From positions 434,001 to 498,000 of the forward strand of contig NZ_JAPFQA010000001.1 of assembly GCF_027563465.1 (NCBI RefSeq): a stretch of DNA of 64,000 bases. The letters are read 5' to 3'. Within the stretch, counting starts at the first letter, position 1. Every line of letters starts with the position of its first letter. The DNA is from Mesorhizobium qingshengii (GTDB lineage: Bacteria > Pseudomonadota > Alphaproteobacteria > Rhizobiales > Rhizobiaceae). The notes under the pieces are model-generated. The model searched no databases and was not told where the DNA came from. It was given only the letters and a program-made list of their open reading frames with translations. The translations under genes were made by a program, and so were the position numbers. Shown piece by piece: positions 62,102 to 64,000 of the stretch.

Positions 62102-63076
62102 ATGAACCTTTCGACATCAGACAAATCCGGCACTGCGAGCCTCGAGGCAATCGCGCGCGATGGCAGCCTGCTGCGCCGCATCGCCGTGCGCATTCCGACC
62201 TATTTGACGGATCTGCGCGAAAATCCCGCCTGGCTGCCGATGTTCGTTTTGGCCCGCACCATGCCTGGGCGCCGGATGCATTGGCTGGGGGCAAAGCGCG
62301 TCCGTGCGGCCGACAATGCCGGGGATACTATGTTCGCCGGCATCGAGCGCGCCGCGGTGGTCGAAGCGCTGCGCTCCGAAGGGCTGTTTTCAGGCCTGGT
62401 CCTGCCGCCGGCGATCCACGAAGAGATCGCGGATTTCGCCCGGCGCACGCCTTGTTTCGGTAATTTCGATCGCCGCCTCGAATTCATGCCGGGTGAACAT
62501 GCCGAGGCCGAGAAGCGCTTTGGCCGCTCGCTGCTCAGCGGTCATTATTTCGAACGCACACTCGACTGCGATGCAGCCCGCGCCATCCAGCGCGATCCGC
62601 TGCTTCTCGACATCGCCGCGCATTATCTCGGCGGCCAGGCAAAACTGATCACGACGCGCGTCTGGTGGAGTTTTCCGACCGGCGAGGCCTCGGACGCCGA
62701 CAAGAACCTTGCCTCGCTCGGCAAGTATCATTTCGACCTCGACGACTGGCGCATGCTGAAATTCTTCTTCTATCTCAAGCCCGTCGACGCAGACACCGGT
62801 CCGCATGTCTATGTCCGGGGCAGCCACAAGCGCCGTGCCCTCAAGCACCAGCTCACCCTTCTGGTCGGTCATTCCGCGCAAGAGGTTCTGGATGTCTATG
62901 GCGAGCAGAGCCCGGTGACGCTGACCGGCGAAGCGGGCCTCGGCTTCGTCGAGGACCCGTTCGGTTTCCACATGGGCACAGTGCCGGCGCGCACACCGAG
63001 GCTGATGATGGAAGTCGGCTTCGGCGTATCGCCGCCATCACGCCGGCGGTTTCATGGGGAACCTGTCATCCGCTGA
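62102..63076 (+). CDS. Phytanoyl-CoA dioxygenase (PhyH)-like Fe(II)/2-oxoglutarate enzyme
   Basis: A 324-residue protein whose C-terminal half has the jelly-roll motif H210-x-D212 (GKYHFDLDDWRMLK), distal H290 (FGFHMGT) and R300 (ARTPRLMME) for 2-oxoglutarate. The N-terminal 130 residues have no recognised domain. A GAGG 5 bases before ATG 62102 decides the start against an upstream ATG at 62066. Substrate unknown; the family hydroxylates lipids, small acids and antibiotic precursors. Confidence 0.8.
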   Translation: MNLSTSDKSGTASLEAIARDGSLLRRIAVRIPTYLTDLRENPAWLPMFVLARTMPGRRMHWLGAKRVRAADNAGDTMFAGIERAAVVEALRSEGLFSGLVLPPAIHEEIADFARRTPCFGNFDRRLEFMPGEHAEAEKRFGRSLLSGHYFERTLDCDAARAIQRDPLLLDIAAHYLGGQAKLITTRVWWSFPTGEASDADKNLASLGKYHFDLDDWRMLKFFFYLKPVDADTGPHVYVRGSHKRRALKHQLTLLVGHSAQEVLDVYGEQSPVTLTGEAGLGFVEDPFGFHMGTVPARTPRLMMEVGFGVSPPSRRRFHGEPVIR

Positions 63077-63083
63077 AAGAGAA

Positions 63084-63509
63084 CTATTCGAAGCTCACCT
63101 CGACAGGCATCCAGCGCGCGCGGCGCCTGGCTTGTCGCTGCACTTTGCTTTCCGTATCGAAATCCACGGGGATCGGCTGCTGACTGAACCGTCCTTGGTT
63201 GTCCAGGGCGTTGATGATGACGATCGCCCTGGCGTCGGTATCCTCTCCGGCGATCGCGGCGACATAGACGCCGCATTCCCCGCAGATCAAATAGTCGGCC
63301 GTGCTCAGTCCGAACCGGTATCTGCGCAATCGCGCGCTGTCTTTGACCGAGATGATCAGCCTGCCGTCCGGATCGGCAACGGCGCGCGAACCATGTTTGA
63401 CGCAGAACGAGCACTGGCAGGCGCGAACTTCGATTTGCGACGGGTCGAGCCCGGCGGAAAATCCGAGGCGTATGTTGCCGCAATGGCATCCGCCAGTATG
63501 CGTGGTCAT
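63084..63509 (-). CDS. GFA-family protein (CENP-V/GFA domain)
   Basis: A 141-residue zinc protein. It has GGCHCGN (about 6-12), CQCSFC and CGECG, the cysteines of the two zinc sites of the GFA fold. These proteins are named after glutathione-dependent formaldehyde-activating enzyme; for most, that role is unproven. A link with formaldehyde from the methylamine locus 60 kb away would be speculation. Start is ATG 63509; the longer frame upstream has no support. Confidence 0.88.
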   Translation of the reverse strand: MTTHTGGCHCGNIRLGFSAGLDPSQIEVRACQCSFCVKHGSRAVADPDGRLIISVKDSARLRRYRFGLSTADYLICGECGVYVAAIAGEDTDARAIVIINALDNQGRFSQQPIPVDFDTESKVQRQARRRARWMPVEVSFE

Positions 63510-63650
63510 CGTATCTGCCTTGTCGTGAACGGCGATGATCGCCTTCAGGCAGGATACTTTTCCGGGGTCCGGTGCGGAATGGCGTTTCGAAGGCGCCGGT
63601 ACCGTTCTGCCTGGCAAACACGACGCGAAACCGGTGCCTTGCCTCGGCTT

Positions 63651-64000
63651 TTACGGAGCCGATTTTCCGCGCCGCAGATGCTCGTCCAGGCGCGGCATGA
63701 TCTCGACGAAGTTGCACGGCATGTGCCGGTAATCGAGCTGTGCCTTCAGGATGCCGTCCCAGGCGTCCTTGCAGGCGCCGGGCGAGCCTGGCAGCACGAA
63801 GACGAAAGTGGCGTTGACGACGCCGCCGGTCGCCCGGCTCTGGATCGTCGAGGTGCCGATCTTGTCGTAGGAGATGCGATGGAACACTTCCGAAAAGCCG
63901 TCCATGCGCTTTTCGAAGATCGGCTCCAGCGCTTCCGGCGTCACGTCGCGCCCGGTGAAGCCGGTGCCGCCGGTGGTGATCACGACATCGATCGCCGCGT
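63651..64000 (-). CDS. moaB: Molybdenum cofactor biosynthesis protein B (5' end beyond the window)
   Basis: The gene runs off the right edge; 115 residues of the C-terminal two thirds are seen. They contain DVVITTGGTGFTGRDVTPEA, the MoCF-domain signature of MogA/MoaB, and LPGSPGACKDAWDG. MoaB/MogA adenylylates molybdopterin or has a scaffold role in cofactor assembly. The next gene on the left, GFA, is in the same direction after a 141-base gap in which I see no feature. Confidence 0.9.
   Translation of the reverse strand, partial: AAIDVVITTGGTGFTGRDVTPEALEPIFEKRMDGFSEVFHRISYDKIGTSTIQSRATGGVVNATFVFVLPGSPGACKDAWDGILKAQLDYRHMPCNFVEIMPRLDEHLRRGKSAP

Overview
The window looks like chromosomal DNA of a high-GC alphaproteobacterium of the order Hyphomicrobiales, most likely a Mesorhizobium or close relative. 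The pointers are a BacA/SbmA peptide transporter of rhizobial length, an F0 ATP synthase operon (atpI-B-E-F'-F) standing alone without F1 genes, dispersed rhizobial palindromic repeats, many solute ABC transporters, and a small RNA with the three CCUCCUCCC-loop architecture of the rhizobial ar14 (NfeR1-type) family. The genus is inferred from gene content; no 16S or other marker is present. I saw no insertion sequence, prophage, CRISPR array, tRNA or rRNA.

Layout. (1) 1-8.25 kb: methylated-amine catabolism. A PDR-type reductase (5' end cut by the window) and a DUF3445 haem protein match a haem-dependent oxidative N-demethylase for dimethylamine. They sit beside trimethylamine monooxygenase (tmm), a TMAO/betaine-type ABC transporter with a fused double permease, and an XRE-cupin regulator. 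(2) 8.7-19.3 kb: a catabolic cluster read on the minus strand, with an amino-acid-type Fe(II)/2-oxoglutarate hydroxylase, a GntR regulator with a perfect operator palindrome, two enolase-superfamily enzymes, a complete Dpp-type ABC transporter and an SDR dehydrogenase. (3) 19.4-25.8 kb: a LysR regulator, then an RND efflux pump divergent from a TetR repressor with two operators between them. (4) 25.9-34.3 kb: the small RNA, a LacI regulator, and two CUT2-type sugar transporter sets sharing a single binding protein, followed by a XylX-like 2-keto-3-deoxy-pentonate dehydratase; this suggests pentose or sugar-acid use. (5) 34.5-40.7 kb: polyamine-type uptake and oxidation (FAD oxidase, PotBCDA-like transporter, XRE-cupin regulator). 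(6) 40.9-50.1 kb: single-gene functions including 2'-5' RNA ligase-like, SRPBCC/ArsR pair, ArsC-like, DUF488, M29 aminopeptidase, LysR/MFS, bacA and a polysaccharide deacetylase. (7) 50.3-64 kb: housekeeping genes (TPR protein, der, cell-wall hydrolase, F0 operon, rnhB, radical SAM protein, GFA protein, moaB cut by the window end) with a LysR/MFS pair, a glycosyltransferase and a PhyH-like dioxygenase.

The items most worth follow-up are the ar14-type small RNA (25902-26016), the hydroxylase/enolase/Dpp cluster as a possible undescribed amino-acid-derivative pathway, the DppB-like gene with no standard start codon but a strong ribosome site in front of ATT, and the trimethylamine/dimethylamine locus in what appears to be a soil or plant-associated organism. 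All functional statements rest on reading the sequence and on family knowledge; no database search was run.
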